Below, one piece after another: positions 1 through 9,188 of a stretch of 45,828 nt of DNA (positions are counted from its first letter, which is position 1; each line of letters opens with the position of its first letter). The stretch is from an uncultured bacterium (GTDB taxonomy: Bacteria; Patescibacteriota; Minisyncoccia; Phycocordibacterales; CAIZLB01). The translations under genes were made by a program, and so were the position numbers. The stretch is from contig CAIZLB010000025.1 of NCBI GenBank assembly GCA_903933735.1, positions 1 through 45,828 on the forward strand. The letters run 5' to 3'. Under the pieces are notes generated by a model. That model searched no databases and was not told where the DNA came from. It saw only the letters and a program-made list of their open reading frames with translations.

Positions 1-129
1 AAAGTTGATGTCATTAATTGTGCTCTTAAGAAATATTTGAGATACTACAATAGTGAACGATTACATCTCGGTATCAATCTCAAAACACCAAGTCAATTAT
101 TAACAGAGTGTTTCCAAGCTATTGGTTAG
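1..129 (+). pseudogene. C-terminal end of a DDE integrase/transposase (rve_3-like; IS3/IS481-type), cut by the window edge
   Basis: Frame 1 reads KVDVINCALKKYLRYYNSERLHLGINLKTPSQLLTECFQAIG*, typical of the integrase core C-terminus (YNxxRxHxGLxxxTP). The upstream part is outside the window, so it may be intact. Confidence 0.7.
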
Positions 130-141
130 AATACGTACATA

Positions 142-966
142 TCATATATCAAAACTAGCACCCTGTGTCCTGCCATGATCAGTCACCCTATCATATTCTA
201 TATTGGCATTATCCATCTCTTTTGCTATTTCATCTTGTTTAGCATCTATAACAGCAACTGAAGCAACACATGTCTGACTATCGGATAATTGTTTTAAATA
301 ATCATAATATTTTCTAGAATATTTGTTACCAATGGTCACATGGGCCTCTTCATGTATGATTAGATTCTTCATGTATGCTACCCATTTATTTATCAAATAT
401 TGATTAGTTCCAGCTGGTGCATTCCACCTTGGATATAAAATAGTTGAATGAACACCGACTGCAACATTTCTAATATTACATACTTGACCAGCAAATTCAT
501 TATAATCAAACGTTCTATTGAAGTTGGTGTATGTTATTCCCACCGCTGGTTCACCTTTATTATATGGCATACAGTTATTTAATTGATAAAATATTTGACC
601 TTCAGTACTCGCATTTATTTGATAAAAAGTATTTATCTTTTCTGATATATAACCTAAACGTCCAGAGAGATTAACTTCAGGAATATTATTTGCAATATCT
701 GTAAAAGGTATACATGGTCTAACCCAACTTTCTGCTTTAACAGGCTTAGTTTTTACAGGTTCATTTTTAGTGATCTTTGTAAGAGGTTTTATTTCAGCAA
801 CTTTTAATTTTGGGGTAACAATATGTTTATTATCAATCGAATAATCTGGTGAAATATTTTCTACAATTTCTTTTTTGTTTTCTTTTTTATATAAATACAA
901 AACAACAATAATAATCACAGCGACCATGAGTATTATATAGGACACAAATCCTTGTTGTTTTTTCAT
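142..966 (-). CDS. Membrane-anchored/pilin-like N-terminus plus putative zinc-metallopeptidase-like domain (HEEAH)
   Basis: MKKQQGFVSYIILMVAVIIIV prepilin-like N-terminus; NLIIHEEAHVTIGN has an HExxH motif (DUF922-like arrangement, by eye). Confidence 0.5.
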   Translation of the reverse strand: MKKQQGFVSYIILMVAVIIIVVLYLYKKENKKEIVENISPDYSIDNKHIVTPKLKVAEIKPLTKITKNEPVKTKPVKAESWVRPCIPFTDIANNIPEVNLSGRLGYISEKINTFYQINASTEGQIFYQLNNCMPYNKGEPAVGITYTNFNRTFDYNEFAGQVCNIRNVAVGVHSTILYPRWNAPAGTNQYLINKWVAYMKNLIIHEEAHVTIGNKYSRKYYDYLKQLSDSQTCVASVAVIDAKQDEIAKEMDNANIEYDRVTDHGRTQGASFDI

Positions 967-983
967 ATTGTTAATTGTAGCAA

Positions 984-1475
984 TTATTTACTCATTATAT
1001 CAATAGCTCTTTCAATAATTCTTTCTCCTATTTCTCCCCATTTTAAATATTCTTTATGTTCAGATGGTTCTATTAATTTTAATTCGACAATATCGCCCAT
1101 AGTGTCGCAAATGAATGGTCCAAAAGGTGTAACTTCACAAGCATATCTTAATTGATATATAACACTTTCATCTTTTGTACTTGTAACTTTTTGATATCCA
1201 ATTGGAGAAAATGAAAGTACATTCATATTTGACTCTTCTTTGACTTCGCGTCTTAAAGTTTGTTCAAATGATTCACCTTCTTCAATAGTTCCACCTATTA
1301 AACCATATTCTTTTCTTCCGCCGCTGTAACCTAAGACTATTTTACCGTCATAAAAACAAACACCGTATGTTTGAGTGCATTTACTTTTATCCAAATCATC
1401 AAAAGAATCAGCATCGAAATATTCGAAGGTGAATATGTTTCCTTTATGATCAGTGTAGGTGGTTGTGAGGGGCAT
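984..1475 (-). CDS. Nudix hydrolase
   Basis: Nudix box GGTIEEGESFEQTLRREVKEESNM. Confidence 0.85.
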   Translation of the reverse strand: MPLTTTYTDHKGNIFTFEYFDADSFDDLDKSKCTQTYGVCFYDGKIVLGYSGGRKEYGLIGGTIEEGESFEQTLRREVKEESNMNVLSFSPIGYQKVTSTKDESVIYQLRYACEVTPFGPFICDTMGDIVELKLIEPSEHKEYLKWGEIGERIIERAIDIMSK

Positions 1476-1501
1476 GAGGTGTATTATAGCAGATTTTATT
1501 T

Positions 1502-1864
1502 TTAATAAAGTCTATCATCCAAAGCAACAAGCCTGTCATGTAACACCTGTAACTCTTCAGGCATCTCTTCTTCATTTACCCTATTCATCTCATCATTAAC
1601 GATACACCATGTAGTATTACAATATTCTCGGGCGTCATCTATCATACCAGCTTCTAATAACACAGAAGTGACTTCGATATTGAAGCTCAATATCGCATAT
1701 TGACTAGTAGATTCACTGGTCTCTCTTTGTTTATCTGTATACCATAATTTATATTTTTCAACAGATTCGGGAGTTTCTCCTTGTTCTTTAAATATAGAGA
1801 TAACCTCTTCGGCTGTTGGTATTTTTGGTCCAGATTCTGGTGTAAAATTTTTATCGGGGTTCAT
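1502..1864 (-). CDS. Hypothetical protein
   Basis: ORF; start at MNPDKNF chosen because a TATAAT lies 7 nt upstream. Confidence 0.5.
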   Translation of the reverse strand: MNPDKNFTPESGPKIPTAEEVISIFKEQGETPESVEKYKLWYTDKQRETSESTSQYAILSFNIEVTSVLLEAGMIDDAREYCNTTWCIVNDEMNRVNEEEMPEELQVLHDRLVALDDRLY

Positions 1865-1880
1865 GGGGTGTATTATATCA

Positions 1881-2840
1881 TCACCCCTTAAAATAACATA
1901 AATCCCCTGGCTCAAGATTGTCCACCACACCCAATTTTTCACCCATCTTATGTATAAAATAATAATATGAATAATAATGTCTCACAAACTGTAGACCATT
2001 TTCTTTATCCTCTTCAAAAGTCGTCATCCAATGATCTTTATTTCCAGGCAAAGTAAATTCAATAAATTTATAATCATAATCAGTAGCTGTATCTTGCTCA
2101 AAATCCATACAACCTTCTTTAACAAAAAGAATGAGATTGTCTCTACCGAAGATGTCAATCATCCTACCTGTTTGTTTTGTATAACATATAATATCTTCTA
2201 CTAACTTTCTTAAAACAGGTCCTAGATATTCATCAGATATCATACCTTCCATAATAATAATCTGTTCATTTATCTTATTTCTTGTAATAGATAAACCTTC
2301 CTCAAGACTATATTCAGGTGACGGGCGAAAATCTTTTACAGTAACCAAATACACAGCAAAAGGCATGTAATCATCCTGATTCATCAGAACATCTAATTTT
2401 TCTTGAGATTCCGCTAGCATCTTTATGTCTTCATGAAAATCATCAGGAATATTTTTAGTTCTTTCTTCTCCCCAATATTTAGTCAACAAAGATTTTGTTA
2501 TCGGTACAGTGACTCTGAAAATTCCTCTTTCAAGAAAATGTTCTGGACCAAATATTTCTTTAGCTTCATCTTCTAACCCCATCTCATCTCTCCAATAAGC
2601 CATTTGATATTCTATGACTTCCCTATCACATCCTTTTTTATCTTTTTCTGTATCATTTGTTACAAAAGCTATTCTGCGACTAAAGGCATCTCGGGGTATT
2701 TTAAAAACCCTGTCCGAAATTCCTTCAACCTTGAAGACGACCTTTTCAGCACCTATGTTTATGAGGTCCAGTTTTTTGTCGCTTAATTCTTCGTGAGTGA
2801 AGATGTCTTGGATGACGGTTTCGAGTTTTGGGGTTGGCAT
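1881..2840 (-). CDS. Hypothetical protein, possibly with a divergent kinase-like fold
   Basis: 319-aa ORF; INIGAEKVVFKVEGISDRVFKIPRD resembles a kinase N-lobe strand/lysine and GRMIDIFGRDNLILF resembles a catalytic-loop region; weak. Confidence 0.45.
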   Translation of the reverse strand: MPTPKLETVIQDIFTHEELSDKKLDLINIGAEKVVFKVEGISDRVFKIPRDAFSRRIAFVTNDTEKDKKGCDREVIEYQMAYWRDEMGLEDEAKEIFGPEHFLERGIFRVTVPITKSLLTKYWGEERTKNIPDDFHEDIKMLAESQEKLDVLMNQDDYMPFAVYLVTVKDFRPSPEYSLEEGLSITRNKINEQIIIMEGMISDEYLGPVLRKLVEDIICYTKQTGRMIDIFGRDNLILFVKEGCMDFEQDTATDYDYKFIEFTLPGNKDHWMTTFEEDKENGLQFVRHYYSYYYFIHKMGEKLGVVDNLEPGDLCYFKG

Positions 2841-2873
2841 AATGAGTGTATTATAGCATTTTAATTATAAACC

Positions 2874-3350
2874 CTAACACTCCACCACCACAGGAAATTC
2901 AGCATGTCTTGCATTAAACAATTCATTATACAAAAGTACGCCATAATCATCATATTTTTTCTTAATCTTCATATTGACACCACCACAATATCCACCCAAA
3001 TAAGCATCAACACAGTCAGATCCAGTGCATGATAATTCATTCTTAACAAAGTTTAAATTATCTTTCCAAAAAACTTCTCGAGCAGATTTTTCTGCTTCTG
3101 TTGATAATATAAAATTACGACGTATTTGAATATTTTGTTCAACACCTGTTAGACTGAATTCTTTTGGTATTGTTAATATTCTATCTGAGATAGAATTGAC
3201 TACTTTTTTAGCTTCATTTATTATTTCTTTATTGTTCATACCACCAGATGTTTTGTTTTGATTATCGTATAGATATAAACTAATCATAACGATGATTACC
3301 ACAGATACGAGGAGTATTATGAGTGAGACGAACCCTTGTTGTTTTTTCAT
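2874..3350 (-). CDS. Pilin-like small secreted/membrane protein, N-terminal paralogue of 142-966
   Basis: MKKQQGFVSLIILLVSVVIIVMISLYLY matches the N-terminus of the 142-966 product. Confidence 0.55.
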   Translation of the reverse strand: MKKQQGFVSLIILLVSVVIIVMISLYLYDNQNKTSGGMNNKEIINEAKKVVNSISDRILTIPKEFSLTGVEQNIQIRRNFILSTEAEKSAREVFWKDNLNFVKNELSCTGSDCVDAYLGGYCGGVNMKIKKKYDDYGVLLYNELFNARHAEFPVVVEC

Positions 3351-3402
3351 GTGTTTATTATATAGTAGGTGTAAATGATATCAAAATAGTCGATTCAAAA
3401 CC

Positions 3403-4005
3403 TCATGCAAAAAACTTATTTTTCATAAATTGAGTAAAAGCTTTCATTTCAGCTCTATATTTTTCAATCTTTATTTCTAGATCATCATCACATCTTTCTT
3501 CTCTATCTCTGTCAATATTTTCTTCAGAACATAACCAACCAAAAGGACTGACTGTTAATTTGATCCCCGGCTCAACAACACGTGTAGGATAAAACTCTGC
3601 AATAAAACCAAGAAGTCTTTGTCTTTCGTTTTCTTTAGACGCCTTAACACGAGCTTGTAATTGTTTAATTTCATCTCTTTCATCTTGTGTAAGTAATTCT
3701 TTACCTTCAATATCCTCGTCAAAATATTTTGTGTTATTTTCTTGAATTCTTTCATCATCAAATAAAGCATCTATGGCTGCATCTCCTCTGATGGCAATCC
3801 ACGGATAAGGTTTACTGTCTTCTTCATTCAAATGTCCAAAACAAGAAGCTTCTGTTCTAAATCCATGAGCCATCAAAGAAACTACTGATTCTTTGATCCC
3901 TTCATCCATAGGGATAGGGTCTTCTCTACTGAACTCATCAACGATATGGGCAAGCTCGGTCCATCTTTGGGTTTTAATTTCTATGTCGTTAGGTGATGTT
4001 TCCAT
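3403..4005 (-). CDS. Hypothetical protein
   Basis: ORF; start METSPND chosen from a TATAAT 6 nt upstream. Confidence 0.5.
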   Translation of the reverse strand: METSPNDIEIKTQRWTELAHIVDEFSREDPIPMDEGIKESVVSLMAHGFRTEASCFGHLNEEDSKPYPWIAIRGDAAIDALFDDERIQENNTKYFDEDIEGKELLTQDERDEIKQLQARVKASKENERQRLLGFIAEFYPTRVVEPGIKLTVSPFGWLCSEENIDRDREERCDDDLEIKIEKYRAEMKAFTQFMKNKFFA

Positions 4006-4012
4006 AATTGAA

Positions 4013-4546
4013 TTATAACATTTTGTTTGAATCAAAACATATCAATATATCCCCCGCAAGGATTATCTTAATCCATTCTGTATAGATATCAGGATTGATT
4101 TTAGCATCATTTTTTAATTCATCCATACTAATCCACTTATAATCTGAAACTTCTTCAGGATCGGGTTTAACGATAATATCATCTACAACTCCCTTAAAAA
4201 TATAATCGAATTCATTTTCTATAAGATTGTTTGAAAGTTTAACATTGTATATAAATGAACCCACCTCTTTTAAATCACAGTCGAAACCCATCTCTTCTTG
4301 TAATCGTCTATGAATAGCACTTTGTAAACCCTCTCCTACCCTTGCATGACTACAACATGTATTAGTCCATAAACCTCCTGAATGATATTTATTTTCATTT
4401 CTTTTTTGCAATAAGAGCTCACCTTTTGTATTAAAAATAAAGATAGAAAAAGCTTCATGAAGTTGACCTGTTTTATGAGCTTCGAGTTTTTCTATGGTAC
4501 CGATTCTGTTTCCGGTGACGTTTACGAGATTGATCATTTCTGGCAT
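4013..4546 (-). CDS. idi: Isopentenyl-diphosphate delta-isomerase type I-like (Nudix superfamily)
   Basis: LHEAFSIFIFNTKGELLLQKRNENKYHSGGLWTNTCCSHARVGEG is the hallmark IDI-I sequence. Confidence 0.85.
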   Translation of the reverse strand: MPEMINLVNVTGNRIGTIEKLEAHKTGQLHEAFSIFIFNTKGELLLQKRNENKYHSGGLWTNTCCSHARVGEGLQSAIHRRLQEEMGFDCDLKEVGSFIYNVKLSNNLIENEFDYIFKGVVDDIIVKPDPEEVSDYKWISMDELKNDAKINPDIYTEWIKIILAGDILICFDSNKML

Positions 4547-4588
4547 GTTTAGAGTATAGTATATTTTGTGATTAAAAACATTCAGGTA

Positions 4589-5284
4589 CTAAAATTTCCT
4601 CAAAATAAAATAATAATCCCCATATCCACTTTCCTCTTTGGGCCATGTTTTATGCATTTCCACATTTGAAAAATATTTATCAAAAATCGGCTTATTTTTA
4701 TTTATAGAATTTTTCCATTCTACAAGACGAACATCATTTGTAAGCACTCCTATAGCAGCATCGATGACATCATCAGACCCTCCGTTTTTAATAGTTGCCA
4801 CAAGATATTCATATCCAAGTTTTGCTCCGGCTATTTTTCTTTCTTCTTCATTTGAATAATCATCTATATAAGGATCTGCGATGATAACAAAACCATCTTT
4901 TTTTATCAGTCTTGATACTTTACTTACGAAATCTTCTTGTTGTTCATATGGAAGATGATGTAAACCAGCAGTTACTAAAATAACATCATATTCCTGATCG
5001 CTTTTCCAAGTAAAAGCATCTGCTATTTCAAAGGTAATGTCAGGGTATTTTTTCTGTGCATGTTGTATAAACTCTGGTTCAAGATCAACACCATGACATA
5101 TCAAATCTTTTCTTTTGTCATGCAATCTCCCAAGTAGATATCCAGGACCACATAATATATCAAGTAATGTTCCATTTTGAGGTGTATTTTTTAAAATATA
5201 ATCCTCTATTTCATGTATTAATATACCCCAGGGCATATATTTAAATTCTTTTTCATAAACTTCGGCGGGTGGAAGATTTTGCAT
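4589..5284 (-). CDS. Class I SAM-dependent methyltransferase
   Basis: LLDILCGPGYLLGRL...GVDLEPEFIQHAQ...DVILVTAGLHHLP motifs. Confidence 0.8.
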   Translation of the reverse strand: MQNLPPAEVYEKEFKYMPWGILIHEIEDYILKNTPQNGTLLDILCGPGYLLGRLHDKRKDLICHGVDLEPEFIQHAQKKYPDITFEIADAFTWKSDQEYDVILVTAGLHHLPYEQQEDFVSKVSRLIKKDGFVIIADPYIDDYSNEEERKIAGAKLGYEYLVATIKNGGSDDVIDAAIGVLTNDVRLVEWKNSINKNKPIFDKYFSNVEMHKTWPKEESGYGDYYFILRKF

Positions 5285-5319
5285 GGTTTTATTGTAGCAG
5301 AGATGGGGGGATGTGATAA

Positions 5320-6156
5320 TCATTCATCATCACCTTCTAAGGATTCATGTCCTGCTTCTGACCCTATGATCTTTAAGTCATGTATAAAATCTAAAGCCTT
5401 TTTTCTTAAAATAGGGTCATGCTCAATAGCACCAACTAGCTCACTATTTCTTCTCTTAAGTTCTGAGTCAGTCAGAGGGATACCTTTGTACGGATCCTTC
5501 TTTTTAGTCGGCATCACGTGACCATATTTATTTCTTTGATCTTCCGGCATTTCATTCATTAAGATAGCACGATATTTATCTGGAGAGTTTCCGACAGTCC
5601 AAACCTCTTGTGCATTTAGTGCTTTTAAAAGATTTGTAATGTACTCCAGCGTACCACCCTGAGCTCCTAAACCTTCTATCCTATCTCCATCTCTAATAAG
5701 TTGTCGTGGATCAATACCTTCTTCATCCTTTTTTCTGCTACCTTTAGCACCAGCACCATTTGACCAAGTCTCATCAAAAACTAAGATTGGTTTGTCTAAA
5801 TCAATTTTCCTTTTATCTAAATACTGTTCAAATATTTCTGGTATCGCAAAATATGATTCCCGTGTCGGAAAAGTTTTTTTTCCTCTAACTGCAATTCTAT
5901 AAAAAGGAGGACAATTTTGAGGGTCCGCAACCTTCCATGCTTCTCGTAATAAATATCCAATAGGTACAGCGCTACTTTCTGTTACAAGCACATATGCAGG
6001 TTTTACTTTATGTAATATTTTTTCAATAGTTTGTTTTGCCCATTCTTTATAGTTGGCTGCAATTTCGGGATCTATAACAATCAAATCTTTTTTTTCTTGT
6101 TCCACATCTATTACCCCTATAGAATTTTCCTGTGGTATTTCATAGTTTTCTGGCAT
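5320..6156 (-). CDS. Phosphoribosyltransferase-like protein
   Basis: ILVFDETWSNGAGA resembles a PRPP-binding loop; paralogue of 7405-8538 (shared ENYEIPxEN N-terminus, shared TESSAVPIGY/NETSAIPFGY block). Confidence 0.5.
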   Translation of the reverse strand: MPENYEIPQENSIGVIDVEQEKKDLIVIDPEIAANYKEWAKQTIEKILHKVKPAYVLVTESSAVPIGYLLREAWKVADPQNCPPFYRIAVRGKKTFPTRESYFAIPEIFEQYLDKRKIDLDKPILVFDETWSNGAGAKGSRKKDEEGIDPRQLIRDGDRIEGLGAQGGTLEYITNLLKALNAQEVWTVGNSPDKYRAILMNEMPEDQRNKYGHVMPTKKKDPYKGIPLTDSELKRRNSELVGAIEHDPILRKKALDFIHDLKIIGSEAGHESLEGDDE

Positions 6157-6243
6157 ATTTTTAATTATATCAAAAAACAGTTTTTTTATACACCTCATTC
6201 TTACTCATACTGGTTAGATTTTTCAGGCACCGACCTTTTTATT

Positions 6244-6741
6244 TTACCCCCTCCATCCACCCCTCACCTCCACAGCCCTCTCCAACATTCTCAAAGCCAC
6301 CTCTCCCCACCCCCGATCACAAAGCTTTAAAAACTCTGACGGATCAATAAAACTTACTCCAAGAACATCACCGGCCGGATCTTTTTTAAAATCACCCACA
6401 GGTTCTACCAAACAAGCAAATCGAATATAAAACACAGATTCCCCTCCAGGTCTTATTGTCTCATGTATTCCTATGGGTTTATATTGTAAAATTTTCATAT
6501 TAGTTTCTTCTAATACTTCACGATGTAATCCTTCAATAATATTTTCATCTTTTTCTAAACCACCACCAGGATTTCCTGTATATCCATTTTCATTTACGAT
6601 GACTAGTTTATCATTATGAAAACAATATGCGTAGATACCTATAACATTCTTACCTTCAACTTCTTGAATATCATCGATGTCATTGTATATGATTTGATAT
6701 ACTTGTCCTGACTTGTTTGTAATAGATGATTTGATTTCCAT
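6244..6741 (-). CDS. Nudix hydrolase
   Basis: Nudix box GGGLEKDENIIEGLHREVLEETNM. Confidence 0.85.
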   Translation of the reverse strand: MEIKSSITNKSGQVYQIIYNDIDDIQEVEGKNVIGIYAYCFHNDKLVIVNENGYTGNPGGGLEKDENIIEGLHREVLEETNMKILQYKPIGIHETIRPGGESVFYIRFACLVEPVGDFKKDPAGDVLGVSFIDPSEFLKLCDRGWGEVALRMLERAVEVRGGWRG

Positions 6742-6785
6742 GGTTGATATTGTAGCAGATTTTGTGGAGACTATAATATCTCGAT

Positions 6786-7313
6786 CTAAAACTCATATTT
6801 CCAACCTGGTTGCCATTTAAATTTTGTCGTTACCAATTGTTCAAGAGTGATATTATTGATCCAATAATCAAGTCCGTATTGTGTAGCACGATGACCAATT
6901 ATCATTATTTTTTTACCATCATAATTTTCATTTAGAAAATCAAGAAAATCTTTCATCCTCCTTGATGTTTGTTCATAACTCTCACCATTTGGAAATGGTA
7001 CTTTCATTCTCTCAATTTTTTCATCATCAATTTCTTCACTTGGATGTTGTGTTAAATCACCATAGTCACACTCTCTTAATCTTTCATCTTTTATTATTGG
7101 AAATTTGTCACCAAAAGCTATTTCGGCGGATCGATAAGAACGTTGTAAATCTGAACAAAAAATAGCATCAAAATATTCATCTTTATAACGAACACCCATC
7201 TCTTTTGATTGTTCTTCACCTAATGGTGATAAAGCTATGTCGTTATGACCTGAACATAGTTTAGCTTCATTATCGAATGTAGTACCGTGTGCTTCGAATA
7301 TTATTGTTATCAT
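6786..7313 (-). CDS. Histidine phosphatase superfamily protein (phosphoglycerate mutase-like)
   Basis: FEAHGTTFDNEAKLCSGHNDIALSPLGEEQSKEMG...FCSDLQRSYRSAEIA...IIGHR. Confidence 0.75.
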   Translation of the reverse strand: MITIIFEAHGTTFDNEAKLCSGHNDIALSPLGEEQSKEMGVRYKDEYFDAIFCSDLQRSYRSAEIAFGDKFPIIKDERLRECDYGDLTQHPSEEIDDEKIERMKVPFPNGESYEQTSRRMKDFLDFLNENYDGKKIMIIGHRATQYGLDYWINNITLEQLVTTKFKWQPGWKYEF

Positions 7314-7357
7314 ATTTTGCATTATAACAGAACTTACAGCACTCGTGCTAGCTCATG

Positions 7358-7384
7358 GTTAAATCTCTTTGACGATGTTAGAAC
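7358..7384. repeat. 27-nt junction repeat, degenerate copy D
   Basis: GTTAAATCTCTTTGACGATGTTAGAAC; same length, same ends, shared GACGATGTT core. Confidence 0.5.
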
Positions 7385-7404
7385 TTGTTTGATGATGGAG
7401 AAAA

Positions 7405-8538
7405 CTATTTTTGCTCAATCTCATCTTTAATTTTTTGACCCAAAAGCATACCCAATCTCTTAAGTTTTTTAATATTTTCTAGAACAACTTTTCCTTCTGC
7501 ACCCCTTTTAATTTTACCTTTTAGTCCACCACCTCCAAATCGATCTTCTTTTTTTGTTGGTCTGATCCCTTCCCTAGGATTTTCAATCATGATTTTAAAG
7601 TTTTTTTCGTTATCACTTTGTAATTCATCCCGCCCCTTAGAACCAAATCCTCCATATAGAAATATTTTTTCTTTTTTTAACATATTTAACATAGGATTAT
7701 CTTGTTTGACTTTGTCCATAATCCTTCTCATAACAGCTTCTTTTCTCCGATAAAGAATACTATGTAATTCTCTCGCCTCAGTAATTTTCCTAGATAAATC
7801 AGGAGTGTTATTTAAAATTTCAAAAGTTTCTTCTAACTCATCTTTTCTTTTACTTTTAATTTCTTCATCTAAAATTTCAAAAGTTTTTTTTAATTCATCC
7901 TCCTCTTTTCTTATACTTTTAATTTCTTCGTCTTTTTCTGCTAAAGAATTAGCGATTGAACTTAAAGTTGAACTCAAATATTCATTATATCCAGTTAATC
8001 CATGTTTAACCCTTCTTAAAGAATTCCCGCTTATTGAAGCCTCATCAAAAATGATTGTGTTTGCTTCAGTGTCATCAAATCTCTTTTTGATAAAGTTATA
8101 AACTAACTCAGCTTCTTCAGATGGCATGTCGTCAGATAAGAATCTCGGGTCAATTCTATAAAATTTAGGTACTTCTTCGTCAGGATAAGCAATTCGCCAC
8201 ATTTCTTTAAACACATAACCAAATGGGATTGCTGATGTTTCATTTAAAATGATATATTTTGGTTTTATTAAGTCATGCCATTCTTGTATCATCTTCTTCA
8301 TTCCCGACATTATTACTTCTATGCGCGCTTGTCTCTCTTCGATAGTTTGATAATTAGGTTTCTTGTCTCCAGCATAATCTCCACCATAAATTAAATTATA
8401 GAAAAGTTCTTCTGCATTTTCCTGATTTTCATTGCTTTCATTTAACACAGACTCTTCACTATCAAAACCATCGATTATATCAACTCTTTCCATAGGGGTT
8501 AAAGGGTTTTCTTCTGGTATCTCATAGTTTTCTGTCAT
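7405..8538 (-). CDS. Phosphoribosyltransferase-like protein with coiled-coil insertion
   Basis: Shares MTENYEIPEEN and NETSAIPFGYVFKEMWRIAYP...FYRI...IIFDEASISGNS with 5320-6156; long E/K-rich insert. Confidence 0.45.
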   Translation of the reverse strand: MTENYEIPEENPLTPMERVDIIDGFDSEESVLNESNENQENAEELFYNLIYGGDYAGDKKPNYQTIEERQARIEVIMSGMKKMIQEWHDLIKPKYIILNETSAIPFGYVFKEMWRIAYPDEEVPKFYRIDPRFLSDDMPSEEAELVYNFIKKRFDDTEANTIIFDEASISGNSLRRVKHGLTGYNEYLSSTLSSIANSLAEKDEEIKSIRKEEDELKKTFEILDEEIKSKRKDELEETFEILNNTPDLSRKITEARELHSILYRRKEAVMRRIMDKVKQDNPMLNMLKKEKIFLYGGFGSKGRDELQSDNEKNFKIMIENPREGIRPTKKEDRFGGGGLKGKIKRGAEGKVVLENIKKLKRLGMLLGQKIKDEIEQK

Positions 8539-8583
8539 GTTAAAATTATATCAAAACTACGCACCTCGTGCACCCTCATATTG

Positions 8584-8610
8584 GTTAGCGATGTGGTACG
8601 ATGTTGGAAC
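8584..8610. repeat. 27-nt junction repeat, copy A
   Basis: GTTAGCGATGTGGTACGATGTTGGAAC; near-identical to 10298-10324 and 10715-10741. Confidence 0.8.
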
Positions 8611-8615
8611 CTCAT

Positions 8616-9020
8616 TCAATTAACCAAATATGATAGATTATCAATCCCGAGCAAACTATCTTTATCGAGTTCTTTTTTTAGCTCTTCAAATGTTACCCAT
8701 TTACTAGAACTAATTTCCCAGGATAATTTCAAATCAAAATTCATAACCTGAATAAGAAAAATATCCATCTCATGAGGAATGCATAAAACTGTAGTATTTA
8801 CTTTATACAGAAAAGAAACTGAACTAATGTTATTTGGTTTAATATTTAATTCTTCTTCAATCTCTCTCCTTACAGCATTTTCTGCGGATTCATTTTTACC
8901 TATTCCACCGCCAGGCAAATGATACATAAACGGAGGCAATGAACCTTTCACGATGAGAAAAAGTTTTTGGTTGATATCGAAGATAAAAGCGCGGGCTACT
9001 TTTCGGCGAGGTAATTTCAT
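8616..9020 (-). CDS. Nudix hydrolase
   Basis: Nudix box LPGGGIGKNESAENAVRREIEEELNI. Confidence 0.85.
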   Translation of the reverse strand: MKLPRRKVARAFIFDINQKLFLIVKGSLPPFMYHLPGGGIGKNESAENAVRREIEEELNIKPNNISSVSFLYKVNTTVLCIPHEMDIFLIQVMNFDLKLSWEISSSKWVTFEELKKELDKDSLLGIDNLSYLVN

Positions 9021-9052
9021 ATATTAAAGATATCATATTTTTAAACCTACTT

Positions 9053-9144
9053 GTTAGGTAGATTGAGCTAAAACAATATTCGGTCAAGTACTGCAACATC
9101 TGGTTTGATAGTTTAAATTTATCAAATCGACACGACTTGAGCAA
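9053..9144. repeat. About 90-nt intergenic repeat, copy 1
   Basis: GTTAGGTAGATTGAGCTAAAACAATATTCGGTCAAGTACTGCAAC...TCAAATCGACACGACTTGAGCAA aligns with 11175-11263. Confidence 0.65.
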
Positions 9145-9188
9145 TTATCTATACCAAGTTTCTGACATTACTTTCTTTTCAGGACTTC

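Noticed and set aside
952-1155. Plus-strand ORF antisense to the Nudix gene 984-1475
   Set aside because: Overlaps a convincing Nudix CDS; no independent protein features.
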